Notes: generated by a model not told the origin, from the letters alone. Positions 8,858 through 23,000 are shown, counted from the first letter of the stretch. The stretch: DNA of 64,000 bases from Trichomonas vaginalis G3 (GCF_026262505.1 NC_067206.1:8274879-8338878); one strand, 5' to 3'. Made by a program: numbers and translations.

Positions 8858-9505
8858 TAACATATGAATAAAAAATAAATGGATTTAATTTTTTTTATCA
8901 GTTTCAATAGATTACAGTTATTTTTATTTTCTACAATATCTCATTACCAAATCGTTTTAACTCTTTGTATATCAAAGAATAATAATAAGTGACCTGTAAT
9001 AACCATACTCATAATGGATTAGACCTCAAATTATTTAAAATGTCAATTCAATATTATTAAATTACAATTTCTTTTATTCTAATAGATTTTAACTAGCCAA
9101 TCATGATTACAAATATTGTAGCCTTCATTAACTCATAATATCGAAGAATATAACTTATATTCATGGACAATTTGTGATTAATTTCCAATAATATATAAAA
9201 CCGACTCAAATTAATCATGTTGGCATTAGCGCGCATCGATGCTCAATCTACCTGTAGTATTATAAGCTTATATTCCTATTTTTCAGCATTAAAATTGTGA
9301 ATTACGTAATTTTGTCATAGTTTTACGTAATTTTAATTTTTTTTGATAAGAAAAAAATGACTTTAAGAAAAAACGAGATCACTCATAATCTTTTTCTCAG
9401 AAAACTGCAGAGTATACAACAAATGTACTCAAACGTGCATTAAGCACAATACCTGGTCCCCATTTCGCTCTATGGACCGATAATGGTACAAAAAATAAAG
9501 AAAAA

Positions 9506-9810
9506 TTGCAAAAACGTTCCCACTTTTTGAGAGGGATGTTTTGCAAAATAATTTTATGGACATCTCTGGAAAGTTTCATTTCAGTTTGATAATATATCCA
9601 ACACCTATATAGAAGAGCCTTGCTGATTTGACCTGAAAGAGCGAAAGTTAGTTTTTTGATTTGAAAACCCTGCAATTTAATATTGTTAAGGACTCAATGT
9701 AGAAATATGATATAATATCATGTAGAGATCAATCATCTTCCAAAAATCTTCTATGTATGAAAGAAAAAAATTTGCAAAACGTACCTCTCAAGAAGTGGGA
9801 ACGTTTTGCA
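9506..9810. mobile_element. 305-bp MITE (U1)
   Basis: Full-length copy of the MITE, with the internal stretch near 9724-9745 that U0 lacks. Confidence 0.72.
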
Positions 9811-10861
9811 CACTCTCGAAAATAAAACACAATTTCATTAATTATTATGCGAAAGGGGAATTGAACATATTTTTATTCAACCAGATAATCCTCAGGCCAA
9901 CAGATTTCGCAAAGAGAATTTCCCCAAACAGTAAGATTTTTCAAAAAAAAGAAATATAATGCGAAGAATTAAGATTAATCACCGAAAAAACAACTGATTT
10001 TACTTACTTTAATGATTTTGAAGATATGCAAATTATCAGGAAGAAAGCTCAATATAACAAATAAAATAATATTCTAATTTGCAAGAATGGGTTTAATGAC
10101 TACGCACAAATACATAGCCTCATACATATCAACAAAGGTCTTGGGTCTCCGAGGTTCTCAATTTCATCAGAAACCGCTATATGATAACCAAGCTTACTCA
10201 GATCTACACATAAATACATAGCCTCATACATATCAACAAAGGTCTCTCTACTCTTAAGTTCCAATTCCCAAAATTTTATTTTTATATTTATTGGCAAAAG
10301 GTAAAAGTTCCAAATTATCGTATCGTTAATTTTTAATTTGCTTTCAAATTATATTTTTTGTACTTACGTTCAATTTTTATTTTTAATAAATTATTTATAT
10401 TAAAATTTCGAAATATTCATAAATACATTCAATTCATATAATAATAGTCAATATCATCGTTTTGAGAAGATCAGATCCTACACAAAAACCATGGAGAGGA
10501 TTGTATTTTCAATGTATGCCTCTGGTCGAGCACTAAAAGCAAAAGCTAGACAGTTTTTAACCTGTATAATAAAAATGTATCATATATCTTTTTGGAAAAT
10601 AAAAACAAATTTTTATTTATTCAATATTATATAAAAAGGTGTTGATATTGCAGGTTTTTCAGTATGTTTTCCATCCCAATAAACTCAATATTAATCGATA
10701 TATCTGAAAAATACGAGGTGTCAAAGTGGTGAATTTCACCTCACTTCGTTTTGCTCCATTAAATTGACTCAATTTCATCCCTTTGCTGAGAATTTTTGTA
10801 TTTGGAGGATAATAATCTAAATAATTCGAAATATTTGTTACAATAACTATCAGTGCTTGAT

Positions 10862-11238
10862 TTAATGTTTGAATTTGATTGCTTCAAATTGCGCAATTTT
10901 AAGTAATTCGGCGTCAGATGTTAATTTTTTGCAAGAAGAATTAAATATATATGTGGGATTTGGTATTGCGTTTGATGTTTTGTTTGTTAATTCGTTGGAT
11001 AAGGCTTTATCTGGGTTCCACGGATGAATACCATACTGATGCATTGACTTAATCACAAGCATCAATTAAAATTCTTACAATTTTTAACCTTGGTTTTGGG
11101 GTATTTGATAAATTATCTTGCTCATATGTGTAAAGCGGAACATATTTTAACCTGTTATTCTTTGATCTCAAAGATGCTGCACATCCTACATCAAATAACT
11201 GGAGAACTACTGTGCAGTAAGCTGGAAATGTCAAGAGT
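10862..11238 (-). pseudogene. Decayed pogo/Tc5-like transposase, 3' part (U1)
   Basis: Only the C-terminal part is present: the YGIHPWNPDKAL region and the LQLFDV segment. The rest lies in the assembly gap. Confidence 0.7.
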
Positions 11239-11338
11239 NNNNNNNNNNNNNNNNNNNNNNNNNNNNNNNNNNNNNNNNNNNNNNNNNNNNNNNNNNNNNN
11301 NNNNNNNNNNNNNNNNNNNNNNNNNNNNNNNNNNNNNN
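11239..11338. other. Assembly gap of 100 N
   Basis: The round length suggests a placeholder. Flanks are both standard unit sequence in the same orientation, about 4.4 kb apart in a complete unit. Confidence 0.95.
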
Positions 11339-11412
11339 TCATTTTTCTCATTCAATTTAGAATTTACAAATGTCAAAAATTGAGAGCTGTCACTTTTGAT
11401 GAATTTCTGTTT
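11339..11412 (-). mobile_element. Right end of the 2.4-kb transposon (U1, cut by gap)
   Basis: Only the last 74 bp, including the 25-bp terminal repeat, emerge from the assembly gap. Confidence 0.85.
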
Positions 11413-11621
11413 ATTACATAGCATTAATAAAAAAATCATTTGTTCTGATTAATATTTATCCAATAATAATATATATTCATTTTTGAATTTAATTAGCTTT
11501 TTTAAAGCTTAATATTTAATAATATTATTATTCAACATTCTTAATAAAATAAGATATATGCTTTATGTCTAATATATGTTTTGTAGAAATTTCGAGGAAA
11601 TATCAAGGTTTCAACATCACT

Positions 11622-11822
11622 TCACTTCCACCATTTCGTCTTACGAAAGTTTAATTGTATGATTAAATACTTGGGCCATTCTAATATTTCATCTTTTTGA
11701 AATCGATTTTGCTCAATAGGATATGTATTAAAATATTTTTCCAATGCATCCAATAAATTATCCGTGCCATTTATTGATATATCAAGAAAGTCGTTTTGTT
11801 TTGTTTCTATCGGGGTAATACG
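11622..11822 (-). pseudogene. USP-like fragment (end of U1)
   Basis: Same frame as the U0 copy. Confidence 0.48.
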
Positions 11823-11868
11823 ATGTGAAAAGTGACAAAAATATACTATGATTTATATTTCATTGTAT

Positions 11869-12865
11869 AATAAAGTCGAGAAGGGAGTCCTAACCTTAAG
11901 AAAGGGCTCTCTTCTCGACTTTCTGCTGCAATCTCACTCGAATTGCGCGTATATACTGCTTCTTTCATTAGAAGTAGTATATACGCGCAACAATATGCCA
12001 TGGCAAGTGCACTTGTCACCACTTTTAATGTTTCTCAAATGCAATGCGGGAAGGAGTGGCAATATAGTACTTGGGTAGTTGTGGAGTTATGTGTTAGGAG
12101 AGGGAACAGGACAAATTTGCCACACGGCACTTTTTTTTAAAAAAAATTAATGGAGCGGAGCGATACTCTGCTGCAGGAGCCCCAAGGCTCCCAATCATTA
12201 CGAAAGGGAGCCTCAGGGCTCCTGAGAATCCATCAGCAGAGGCCTTTTCATTTGGCCTCTGCTGATCAAAGATTCGGCGAAGCCATTCTTCGTCTCAGGA
12301 GCCCCAAGGCTCCCAATCATTACGAAAGGGAGCCTCAGGGCTCCTGAGAATCCATCAGTAGAGGCCTTTTCATTTGGCCTCTGCTGATCAAAGATTCGGC
12401 GAAGCCATTCTTCGTCTCAGGAGCCCCAAGGCTCCCAATCATTACGAAAGGGAGCCTCAGGGCTCCTGAGAATCCATCAGTAGAGGCCTTTTCATTTGGC
12501 CTCTGCTGATCAAAGATTCGGCGAAGCCATTCTTCGTCTCAGGAGCCCCAAGGCTCCCAATCATTACGAAAGGGAGCCTCAGGGCTCCTGAGAAACCTCT
12601 TTGAGAAGGTTTTCTTTAAGAAAACCTTCTCAAAGATGATTGTCAGCATTCACTCAAAATCTACCAAGAGTTTCAAAGTTTCAAATCTATCTGAAATGAA
12701 GCTTTGAATCTCTTGTATATCTAATTGTAGAGGTACCTTTTCAAAATGTCTTCTATTGATTAAATTTAATCAGTAAAAGTCATTTTGAAAAGGTACATCT
12801 CTATAATTGCTATTGAGCATTCACTCTTGGAACCTTGGAGCTCTTGTGTAGTGCATGAAAACTCC
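11869..12865. repeat. Hairpin block of U2
   Basis: Nearly the same sequence as the U1 block, with one visible G-to-A change at 12018 and the array variant order noted below. Confidence 0.8.
12174..12592. repeat. 122-bp hairpin array, 4 copies (U2)
   Basis: Monomers start at 12174, 12296, 12418 and 12540. The H2 variant order is C, T, T, unlike the C, C, T of U1. Confidence 0.95.
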
Positions 12866-12979
12866 AAGATTCTAGAATAAAACATATATCATAGACATAA
12901 TTTCTTCAAATATAATTTAAGGTTATTTTTTAAAAAATTAGAACAGCGTAATTTAAGGTTATTGAAAAGTGACACTTGA

Positions 12980-13327
12980 CAAATTTATCCCGCACTCTTC
13001 AAAAATAAGGAAATTTTGATAAATATCCTCATCGCTATTATCATAAAAGATTCAATATCCCTTTCGATATTTAATGACAAATTTGAAAAGGTGTTTGAAA
13101 TTCTTTCGGATTTTGTTGAATTTAACCCAAAATTTATTATTAATTGTTTACAAGAAATTTTATTTAACTCTTCTTGTAAAGAAAACTTTGCCAATATTTT
13201 GAATGCATTTGAAAATTCCGAGCTTAGAATATATTTGGATGAATGCGAAGATGAAATCGATCCTGAAATTTTTGACTCTCTCAAAAATATGTATTCAATT
13301 TTAAATGAATCTAATTCTCATCAATAA
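12980..13327 (+). pseudogene. Unknown helical protein fragment (U2)
   Basis: Same reading frame and translation as at 8510-8857. Confidence 0.45.
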
Positions 13328-13975
13328 TAACATATGAATAAAAAATAAATGGATTTAATTTTTTTTATCAGTTTCAATAGATTACAGTTATTTTTATTTT
13401 CTACAATATCTCATTACCAAATCGTTTTAACTCTTTGTATATCAAAGAATAATAATAAGTGACCTGTAATAACCATACTCATAATGGATTAGACCTCAAA
13501 TTATTTAAAATGTCAATTCAATATTATTAAATTACAATTTCTTTTATTCTAATAGATTTTAACTAGCCAATCATGATTACAAATATTGTAGCCTTCATTA
13601 ACTCATAATATCGAAGAATATAACTTATATTCATGGACAATTTGTGATTAATTTCCAATAATATATAAAACCGACTCAAATTAATCATGTTGGCATTAGC
13701 GCGCATCGATGCTCAATCTACCTGTAGTATTATAAGCTTATATTCCTATTTTTCAGCATTAAAATTGTGAATTACGTAATTTTGTCATAGTTTTACGTAA
13801 TTTTAATTTTTTTTGATAAGAAAAAAATGACTTTAAGAAAAAACGAGATCACTCATAATCTTTTTCTCAGAAAACTGCAGAGTATACAACAAATGTACTC
13901 AAACGTGCATTAAGCACAATACCTGGTCCCCATTTCGCTCTATGGACCGATAATGGTACAAAAAATAAAGAAAAA

Positions 13976-14280
13976 TTGCAAAAACGTTCCCACTTTTTGA
14001 GAGGGATGTTTTGCAAAATAATTTTATGGACATCTCTGGAAAGTTTCATTTCAGTTTGATAATATATCCAACACCTATATAGAAGAGCCTTGCTGATTTG
14101 ACCTGAAAGAGCGAAAGTTAGTTTTTTGATTTGAAAACCCTGCAATTTAATATTGTTAAGGACTCAATGTAGAAATATGATATAATATCATGTAGAGATC
14201 AATCATCTTCCAAAAATCTTCTATGTATGAAAGAAAAAAATTTGCAAAACGTACCTCTCAAGAAGTGGGAACGTTTTGCA
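13976..14280. mobile_element. 305-bp MITE (U2)
   Basis: Same ends and length as the U1 copy. Confidence 0.72.
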
Positions 14281-15333
14281 CACTCTCGAAAATAAAACAC
14301 AATTTCATTAATTATTATGCGAAAGGGGAATTGAACATATTTTTATTCAACCAGATAATCCTCAGGCCAACAGATTTCGCAAAGAGAATTTCCCCAAACA
14401 GTAAGATTTTTCAAAAAAAAGAAATATAATGCGAAGAATTAAGATTAATCACCGAAAAAACAACTGATTTTACTTACTTTAATGATTTTGAAGATATGCA
14501 AATTATCAGGAAGAAAGCTCAATATAACAAATAAAATAATATTCTAATTTGCAAGAATGGGTTTAATGACTACGCACAAATACATAGCCTCATACATATC
14601 AACAAAGGTCTTGGGTCTCCGAGGTTCTCAATTTCATCAGAAACCGCTATATGATAACCAAGCTTACTCAGATCTACACATAAATACATAGCCTCATACA
14701 TATCAACAAAGGTCTCTCTACTCTTAAGTTCCAATTCCCAAAATTTTATTTTTATATTTATTGGCAAAAGGTAAAAGTTCCAAATTATCGTATCGTTAAT
14801 TTTTAATTTGCTTTCAAATTATATTTTTTGTACTTACGTTCAATTTTTATTTTTAATAAATTATTTATATTAAAATTTCGAAATATTCATAAATACATTC
14901 AATTCATATAATAATAGTCAATATCATCGTTTTGAGAAGATCAGATCCTACACAAAAACCATGGAGAGGATTGTATTTTCAATGTATGCCTCTGGTCGAG
15001 CACTAAAAGCAAAAGCTAGACAGTTTTTAACCTGTATAATAAAAATGTATCATATATCTTTTTGGAAAATAAAAACAAATTTTTATTTATTCAATATTAT
15101 ATAAAAAGGTGTTGATATTGCAGGTTTTTCAGTATGTTTTCCATCCCAATAAAACTCAATATTAATCGATATATCTGAAAAAATACGAGGTGTCAAAGTG
15201 GTGAATTTCACCTCACTTCGTTTTGCTCCATTAAATTGACTCAATTTCATCCCTTTGCTGAGAATTTTTGTATTTGGAGGATAATAATCTAAATAATTCG
15301 AAATATTTGTTACAATAACTATCAGTGCTTGAT

Positions 15334-16660
15334 TTAATGTTTGAATTTGATTGCTTCAAATTGCGCAATTTTAAGTAATTCGGCGTCAGATGTTAATTTT
15401 TTGCAAGAAGAATTAAATATATATGTGGGATTTGGTATTGCGTTTGATGTTTTGTTTGTTAATTCGTTGGATAAGGCTTTATCTGGGTTCCACGGATGAA
15501 TACCATACTGATGCATTGACTTAATCACAAGCATCAATTAAAATTCTTACAATTTTTAACCTTGGTTTTGGGGTATTTGATAAATTATCTTGCTCATATG
15601 TGTAAAGCGGAACATATTTTAACCTGTTATTCTTTGATCTCAAAGATGCTGCACATCCTACATCAAATAACTGGAGAACTACTGTGCAGTAAGCTGGAAA
15701 TGTCAAGAGTTCAATTCTGAAGAGACTCAAAAGTTTGCAAGTAAAATAACTTACTCGGCTGATATGATTATCACCGAATACGATATTATGCTGAGCTGCT
15801 GTGATAGCATCAAGACTTGAGCGATATCTCTGGATTTCGATAATAAAAGTTAAATTAAAGATATCCCATATCTTCTTTGTCATCCATCCATAAGATTGTC
15901 CTGTAAGGAATGCTCTCACGGAGCGGAGTTCCTGTGAACAATTTTATATTCCTGGAACAATAATAAATGGTTTCATCCGGTATCCTTCAGAATTATATGG
16001 GAAGATACTAGTAACAAGCACAAATTCATGCTCTTCTTTGGTTAAAGGAGGGTTGCTTTCAGTGCAGATAACTTTGTAACGCTTTGATGAAGCAGAGATG
16101 TTTCATAAATACTCCACTTATTCCATGGATCAATTCCTGCCGTATACTGAAATTAATGTAAGAAGTTAGCAACTGTTGCTGTGTTACAGTACTTTGCTCG
16201 TTTTTCCTCATTTTCTTTTGAGCTTTTGATCTCAATGTTGAGATCAGAGCAAACTCTGTTTAACCATGATCTTGAGGGGAGATATACTTCTAGCGAAGTA
16301 AACAATTCTTTTTCCTCTTGTTGGAAATTCGTCTGGATGAACAAGGCCAGCTAGATATAAAGCTCTGCTGTATCTATACTCCAGTAATTCGTAGGCAATC
16401 TGATAAGCTTCGATTACCTTTTCACATGCAAGACCTTTTGCTCTTTGATTGATTTCACCATAAAAATCAAGTAATTCGACCTCTGAAAGATACGATGGTT
16501 CTCCACCATTACATGTGGTTGTCCATACATTTTCCGCAATTGTATGTCGCAACTCTGCAGTTATTGAATCATCGCGTTCCATGTGAAATTCATCTTTGTT
16601 ATCAGTGTAGCACTTTTTGTTTAGTCTTCTTTTGAAGATTTTACGTTGAATACGAGACAA
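15334..16660 (-). pseudogene. Decayed pogo/Tc5-like transposase (U2)
   Basis: Best-preserved form. The catalytic-core piece is one open frame of 132 codons (15919-15521). The DNA-binding part (16660-16153) still needs two frames and the middle contains stops. Confidence 0.77.
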
Positions 16661-17788
16661 AACTGCTTTTTCTCAATGAAGTTTACATTTGGCTTTAATG
16701 TAATTAAGACTTTTCATGTCACTTTTTGTAAAGTTCATTTTCGGTACGGAACAAATGCATATATTAATGCATTAATTCTAAATGTAATAAATTTTGTATC
16801 TTTGAAAATTTCAAAGTTAAAAAAAATTGGACTAATATTATTCGTCTTCAAATGTACTATGCAAATTAAAGTTTTTGGGCTATGGATTCTGTGGGATAAG
16901 ATTATTGAAATTTTGGATGTTCCTCGAATTGGCCAGAGATTCGAGTGTCAATGCCTTGTTCCATAACATAGTAATTGTGTTTGTGACTGAGCATATTTTT
17001 TTCTAAAATATAGAGATTAAAATTGTAAAAATCTTCATTTAAGGAGTTCCTGTTAAATGATTGTGACTTGATTATATTTGTGTCGTTTTTGGTAGTCTCT
17101 TTATTCGATTTTGATGAATTTATGTTCGAAATTCGGTATTTAACTAATAAGATTCAGAGTAAAACACTGGAAATCGGATATTCTCTATGCCAATGAACTG
17201 GACAATCTGTGTGTTTGGGAGGTGAAATTCCAAATTTTTTTGAAATCCCGAAAATGAAGATCAACCCTTTATTTTTGATTAAGATATTTTACAATTTCAG
17301 ATTTTTTTGAATACTTTTGATTCGGTTTTGTTAAAAGCATATCAGCTAACTTGTTTTAAAAATCACATATTTTTATGTGGTAAGACGAAATGATGGAAGT
17401 GAGGCATATCTCAATATTTTCACCAGATCTTCAGGCATTTAGCATGGATATATAATTGTTATCATGATTTGTATTTAGTAATATTATTTAATCCAACTTA
17501 TCAAAGCTAAACAAGATAAGAAATGCGTTTTAATTTTTTTTTCAAACAAAATTGAACAAAAAATACACTTAGAAGATATATTTCTTTAAGTTATTTATAG
17601 TAATGGAAATAATATGGTATATCTATCATTAACATATAAGCAGATCATACCTCTCTTGTGCCATGCAATTATGAATTAAGAATTTTGTAAATTCAACTGT
17701 ATATAATAATCTTTTAATTGAAAAACATCATCAGACCAAGAGATGTTAATCATGTGCATCTAATATAATTGTTTTTGTCTAGTGTTGA

Positions 17789-20194
17789 AAACAGAAATTC
17801 ATCAAAAGTGACACCTCAGAAAAGCTATAATATTGAATTTTTGGAACTTTTGATAGAGCACGTTTTTAAATATTAATTAAAGTAAATGTATATTTTGTAA
17901 AGATTCTTTTTAATAAAAAAAAAATTTTGAAGAAGAACACAAAATCTTCTGAAAAATAATATCACATAAACTCATATTATTTTCTAATATATAACTATTT
18001 TATATAAAAATCAAATTCAATGATCTTAAAAGCGAAGGATAAACCTCAAAATTTACGAATATAATGAGTGGGAATATAATGCTTATCTATCATAAAACCA
18101 TATGAAATATCAATTTTTGCTTTACGCCTAATTTTTGACGACAATTAGCAAAAAATGTTAAATGTTAACACTCAGTCCATTTGAATATGAAAAATAAAAT
18201 TGACTTTGATTAAATGTTTTTATTTATCATGCAATTCTTCTTGCGACCAAAGATTTGAATAAAATTTCAAAAAATAAGATAGCTTAAAAATAATATACGG
18301 TAGTGTTTACTAATAGATGAATAGTATATAAATTCTATTAAAATGGATTTGATCCAAAAAGATATATAAAATTTGATCATAAATAAAATTGTTTAGAAGT
18401 CATTTAAAATGATGTAATTATTCAAATTTTGCTAAAACCCATTCCTCTTTGATATATAACTCCCATTTTTGCATTTCTGGCTCGTACCAAAATTTTGAAA
18501 CTTCGAATAATTCGTTAGGAGTGTAATTACTATTCGTTTTTGGATTAATATCGAGAGATAAATGTGGTGTATTGTTGTATTTTTCAATGAACTGCTGAAC
18601 TGAGTCCTTGATTTGTTGAATATCATCCAACTCGTCTGGCAAAAACTTTTCTAAGCTTGGCCACAGGCGCTCCACCTTGCCGTTCTGTCTTGGCATATAC
18701 GGCAAGGTGTGCTTCCAAACTATTCCGTTTTCCTGCATAACCTGGCCGAATTCACCGCGGTTTTCACCGCCGTTATCGGTCCAGATGCAGTAAGGGATAA
18801 ACTCCTCTAAAAGTTTTCTTAAAATATTCGCTGTTGAGTTGGAAGACTTGTTTTTCAATAATTTAGTTTTGAGAACTTTACGTGTCATATCATTCAATAT
18901 GGCAAAGAATGGAAAAGAAACATTACCGTGAAGGTAATGAATATCGCAGTGCCATATCAAATTCTTTGATATGGCACGATATTTGGTAGGTGGATCTGCT
19001 GGTTTGTAATCTCTTTTTGAAGATAAACCTGATTCCATCATAAATTTTTCCACTTGATGAGGCTTTATTTTTTGTAAATTGTCAAAAATTTGATCTTTTG
19101 TCAAATCTTCTATATTTTCAAATTCTTTTGCAATTTCTTCTTTTTCTTTCTCACAATCGGGATTTTGAACAATATTTTGAAACCTTTTAATCAATAAATA
19201 AGTTTTTGAAATTCCTCCTTTATATTGTGAAACACAAGAATTAATTAATTGTTTTTGTTCAAATGTTGGTGGATTTGGTTTTCTGCCGCGACTAACTTTT
19301 GGTAATTCGATTTCTTGAAGTTGAAATGCTCTTCTTATTGTATTTTCGGCAACATTCAATTTAATTTTACCATTTTCCAATTCAACTTCCTTTCCCACAC
19401 TTTTGTAATATTCACCTTCTTCTATTCTTCTTTTAGCTTCAAATAGCCATTCTCTGTTTATAGATTTGGCAGTAGTCATAAAAGTGGTCCTTCTTTTGTG
19501 ATAAGATTCAAATTTGAATGTGGATGATAAATAAAAATCAAAAATAATTGTTATAATTTAAATGAAGAAGTAATTTAAAACGATTTTATTTATGATCAAA
19601 TTTTATATATTTTTTTGGATCAAATCCATTTTAATAGAATTTATATACTATTCATCTATTAGTAAACACTACCGTATATTATTTTTAAGCTATCTTATTT
19701 TTTGAACTTTTATTCAAATCTTTGGTCGCAAGAAGAATTGCATGATAAATAAAAACATTTAATCAAAGTCAATTTTATTTTTCATATTCAAATGGACTGA
19801 GTGTTAACATTTAACATTTTTTGCTAATTGTCGTCAAAAATTAGGCGTAAAGCAAAAATTGATATTTCATATGGTTTTATGATAGATAAGCATTATATTC
19901 CCACTCATTATATTCGTAAATTTTGAGGTTTATCCTTCGCTTTTAAGATCATTGAATTTGATTTTTATATAAAATAGTTATATATTAGAAAATAATATGA
20001 GTTTATGTGATATTATTTTTCAGAAGATTTCATTCTATATGCCTATGAAAAGTACTCTCAAAACTAACTTTTTCCTAATTATAATTAAATCTAGAATATT
20101 GTATTATGCTTAGTGTTATTTCATTTTTCTCATTCAATTTAGAATTTACAAATGTCAAAAATTGAGAGCTGTCACTTTTGATGAATTTCTGTTT
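17789..20194 (-). mobile_element. 2.4-kb DD35E transposon (U2)
   Basis: Same ends and arms. Differs in A/T-run lengths near 17920 and in TTTTGTAAAG near 17893. In the right arm a T-run near 19683 matches the left-arm length. Confidence 0.85.
18418..19479 (-). CDS. DD35E transposase (U2)
   Basis: 353 aa, translation identical to the U0 copy, same CCACTTTT before the ATG. Confidence 0.9.
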   Translation of the reverse strand: MTTAKSINREWLFEAKRRIEEGEYYKSVGKEVELENGKIKLNVAENTIRRAFQLQEIELPKVSRGRKPNPPTFEQKQLINSCVSQYKGGISKTYLLIKRFQNIVQNPDCEKEKEEIAKEFENIEDLTKDQIFDNLQKIKPHQVEKFMMESGLSSKRDYKPADPPTKYRAISKNLIWHCDIHYLHGNVSFPFFAILNDMTRKVLKTKLLKNKSSNSTANILRKLLEEFIPYCIWTDNGGENRGEFGQVMQENGIVWKHTLPYMPRQNGKVERLWPSLEKFLPDELDDIQQIKDSVQQFIEKYNNTPHLSLDINPKTNSNYTPNELFEVSKFWYEPEMQKWELYIKEEWVLAKFE

Positions 20195-20403
20195 ATTACA
20201 TAGCATTAATAAAAAAATCATTTGTTCTGATTAATATTTATCCAATAATAATATATATTCATTTTTGAATTTAATTAGCTTTTTTAAAGCTTAATATTTA
20301 ATAATATTATTATTCAACATTCTTAATAAAATAAGATATATGCTTTATGTCTAATATATGTTTTGTAGAAATTTCGAGGAAATATCAAGGTTTCAACATC
20401 ACT

Positions 20404-20604
20404 TCACTTCCACCATTTCGTCTTACGAAAGTTTAATTGTATGATTAAATACTTGGGCCATTCTAATATTTCATCTTTTTGAAATCGATTTTGCTCAATA
20501 GGATATGTATTAAAATATTTTTCCAATGCATCCAATAAATTATCCGTGCCATTTATTGATATATCAAGAAAGTCGTTTTGTTTTGTTTCTATCGGGGTAA
20601 TACG
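20404..20604 (-). pseudogene. USP-like fragment (end of U2)
   Basis: Same frame as the U0 copy. Confidence 0.48.
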
Positions 20605-20650
20605 ATGTGAAAAGTGACAAAAATATACTATGATTTATATTTCATTGTAT

Positions 20651-21900
20651 AATAAAGTCGAGAAGGGAGTCCTAACCTTAAGAAAGGGCTCTCTTCTCGA
20701 CTTTCTGCTGCAATCTCACTCGAATTGCGCGTATATACTGCTTCTTTCATTAGAAGTAGTATATACGCGCAACAATATGCCATGGCAAGTGCACTTGTCG
20801 CCACTTTTAATGTTTCTCAAATGCAATGCGGGAAGGAGTGGCAATATAGTACTTGGGTAGTTGTGGAGTTATGTGTTAGGAGAGGGAACAGGACAAATTT
20901 GCCACACGGCACTTTTTTTTAAAAAAAATTAATGGAGCGGAGCGATACTCTGCTGCAGGAGCCCCAAGGCTCCCAATCATTACGAAAGGGAGCCTCAGGG
21001 CTCCTGAGAATCCATCAGCAGAGGCCTTTTCATTTGGCCTCTGCTGATCAAAGATTCGGCGAAGCCATTCTTCGTCTCAGGAGCCCCAAGGCTCCCAATC
21101 ATTACGAAAGGGAGCCTCAGGGCTCCTGAGAATCCATCAGCAGGGCCTTTTCATTTGGCCTCTGCTGATCAAAGATTCGGCGAAGCCATTCTTCGTCTCA
21201 GGAGCCCCAAGGCTCCCAATCATTACGAAAGGGAGCCTCAGGGCTCCTGAGAATCCATCAGTAGAGGCCTTTTCATTTGGCCTCTGCTGATCAAAGATTC
21301 GGCGAAGCCATTCTTCGTCTCAGGAGCCCCAAGGCTCCCAATCATTACGAAAGGGAGCCTCAGGGCTCCTGAGAATCCATCAGTAGAGGCCTTTTCATTT
21401 GGCCTCTGCTGATCAAAGATTCGGCGAAGCCATTCTTCGTCTCAGGAGCCCCAAGGCTCCCAATCATTACGAAAGGGAGCCTCAGGGCTCCTGAGAATCC
21501 ATCAGTAGAGGCCTTTTCATTTGGCCTCTGCTGATCAAAGATTCGGCGAAGCCATTCTTCGTCTCAGGAGCCCCAAGGCTCCCAATCATTACGAAAGGGA
21601 GCCTCAGGGCTCCTGAGAAACCTCTTTGAGAAGGTTTTCTTTAAGAAAACCTTCTCAAAGATGATTGTCAGCATTCACTCAAAATCTACCAAGAGTTTCA
21701 AAGTTTCAAATCTATCTGAAATGAAGCTTTGAATCTCTTGTATATCTAATTGTAGAGGTACCTTTTCAAAATGTCTTCTATTGATTAAATTTAATCAGTA
21801 AAAGTCATTTTGAAAAGGTACATCTCTATAATTGCTATTGAGCATTCACTCTTGGAACCTTGGAGCTCTTGTGTAGTGCATGAAAACTCCAAGATTCTAG
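20651..21900. repeat. Hairpin block of U3
   Basis: Same series of hairpins as in U1, lengthened by two extra 122-bp monomers. Confidence 0.8.
20956..21617. repeat. 122-bp hairpin array, 6 copies (U3)
   Basis: Monomers start at 20956, 21078, 21199, 21321, 21443 and 21565. The second monomer has lost one base in the H2 left arm and is 121 bp. H2 variant order: C, C (shortened), T, T, T. Confidence 0.95.
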
Positions 21901-22004
21901 AATAAAACATATATCATAGACATAATTTCTTCAAATATAATTTAAGGTTATTTTTTAAAAAATTAGAACAGCGTAATTTAAGGTTATTGAAAAGTGACAC
22001 TTGA

Positions 22005-22352
22005 CAAATTTATCCCGCACTCTTCAAAAATAAGGAAATTTTGATAAATATCCTCATCGCTATTATCATAAAAGATTCAATATCCCTTTCGATATTTAAT
22101 GACAAATTTGAAAAGGTGTTTGAAATTCTTTCGGATTTTGTTGAATTTAACCCAAAATTTATTATTAATTGTTTACAAGAAATTTTATTTAACTCTTCTT
22201 GTAAAGAAAACTTTGCCAATATTTTGAATGCATTTGAAAATTCCGAGCTTAGAATATATTTGGATGAATGCGAAGATGAAATCGATCCTGAAATTTTTGA
22301 CTCTCTCAAAAATATGTATTCAATTTTAAATGAATCTAATTCTCATCAATAA
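22005..22352 (+). pseudogene. Unknown helical protein fragment (U3)
   Basis: Translation identical to the U1 copy. Confidence 0.45.
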
Positions 22353-23000
22353 TAACATATGAATAAAAAATAAATGGATTTAATTTTTTTTATCAGTTTC
22401 AATAGATTACAGTTATTTTTATTTTCTACAATATCTCATTACCAAATCGTTTTAACTCTTTGTATATCAAAGAATAATAATAAGTGACCTGTAATAACCA
22501 TACTCATAATGGATTAGACCTCAAATTATTTAAAATGTCAATTCAATATTATTAAATTACAATTTCTTTTATTCTAATAGATTTTAACTAGCCAATCATG
22601 ATTACAAATATTGTAGCCTTCATTAACTCATAATATCGAAGAATATAACTTATATTCATGGACAATTTGTGATTAATTTCCAATAATATATAAAACCGAC
22701 TCAAATTAATCATGTTGGCATTAGCGCGCATCGATGCTCAATCTACCTGTAGTATTATAAGCTTATATTCCTATTTTTCAGCATTAAAATTGTGAATTAC
22801 GTAATTTTGTCATAGTTTTACGTAATTTTAATTTTTTTTGATAAGAAAAAAATGACTTTAAGAAAAAACGAGATCACTCATAATCTTTTTCTCAGAAAAC
22901 TGCAGAGTATACAACAAATGTACTCAAACGTGCATTAAGCACAATACCTGGTCCCCATTTCGCTCTATGGACCGATAATGGTACAAAAAATAAAGAAAAA

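Larger units (their letters stand above)
7358..11827. repeat. Tandem unit U1 (interrupted by assembly gap)
   Basis: The unit is in register with U0 and U2 on both sides of the 100-N gap at 11239. Left of the gap the sequence stops inside the pogo-like pseudogene. Right of it the sequence resumes near the right end of the 2.4-kb transposon. Against the 8,782-bp U2, about 4.4 kb is hidden in the gap if the register is kept, including the transposase gene. Confidence 0.9.
11828..20609. repeat. Tandem unit U2 (complete, 8,782 bp)
   Basis: This is the first complete unit in the window and a good reference copy. It has four 122-bp repeats. It is distinguished by a G-to-A change at 12018 in the hairpin block and by a TTTTGTAAAG variant near 17893, which is shared with U3 and U4. 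Confidence 0.92.

Noticed and set aside
9753-9959. 68-codon + frame
   Set aside because: It begins at the right end of the MITE and overlaps the integrase-like fossil in a different frame.
11049-11439. Frames containing runs of X
   Set aside because: They bridge the 100-N gap and have no meaning.
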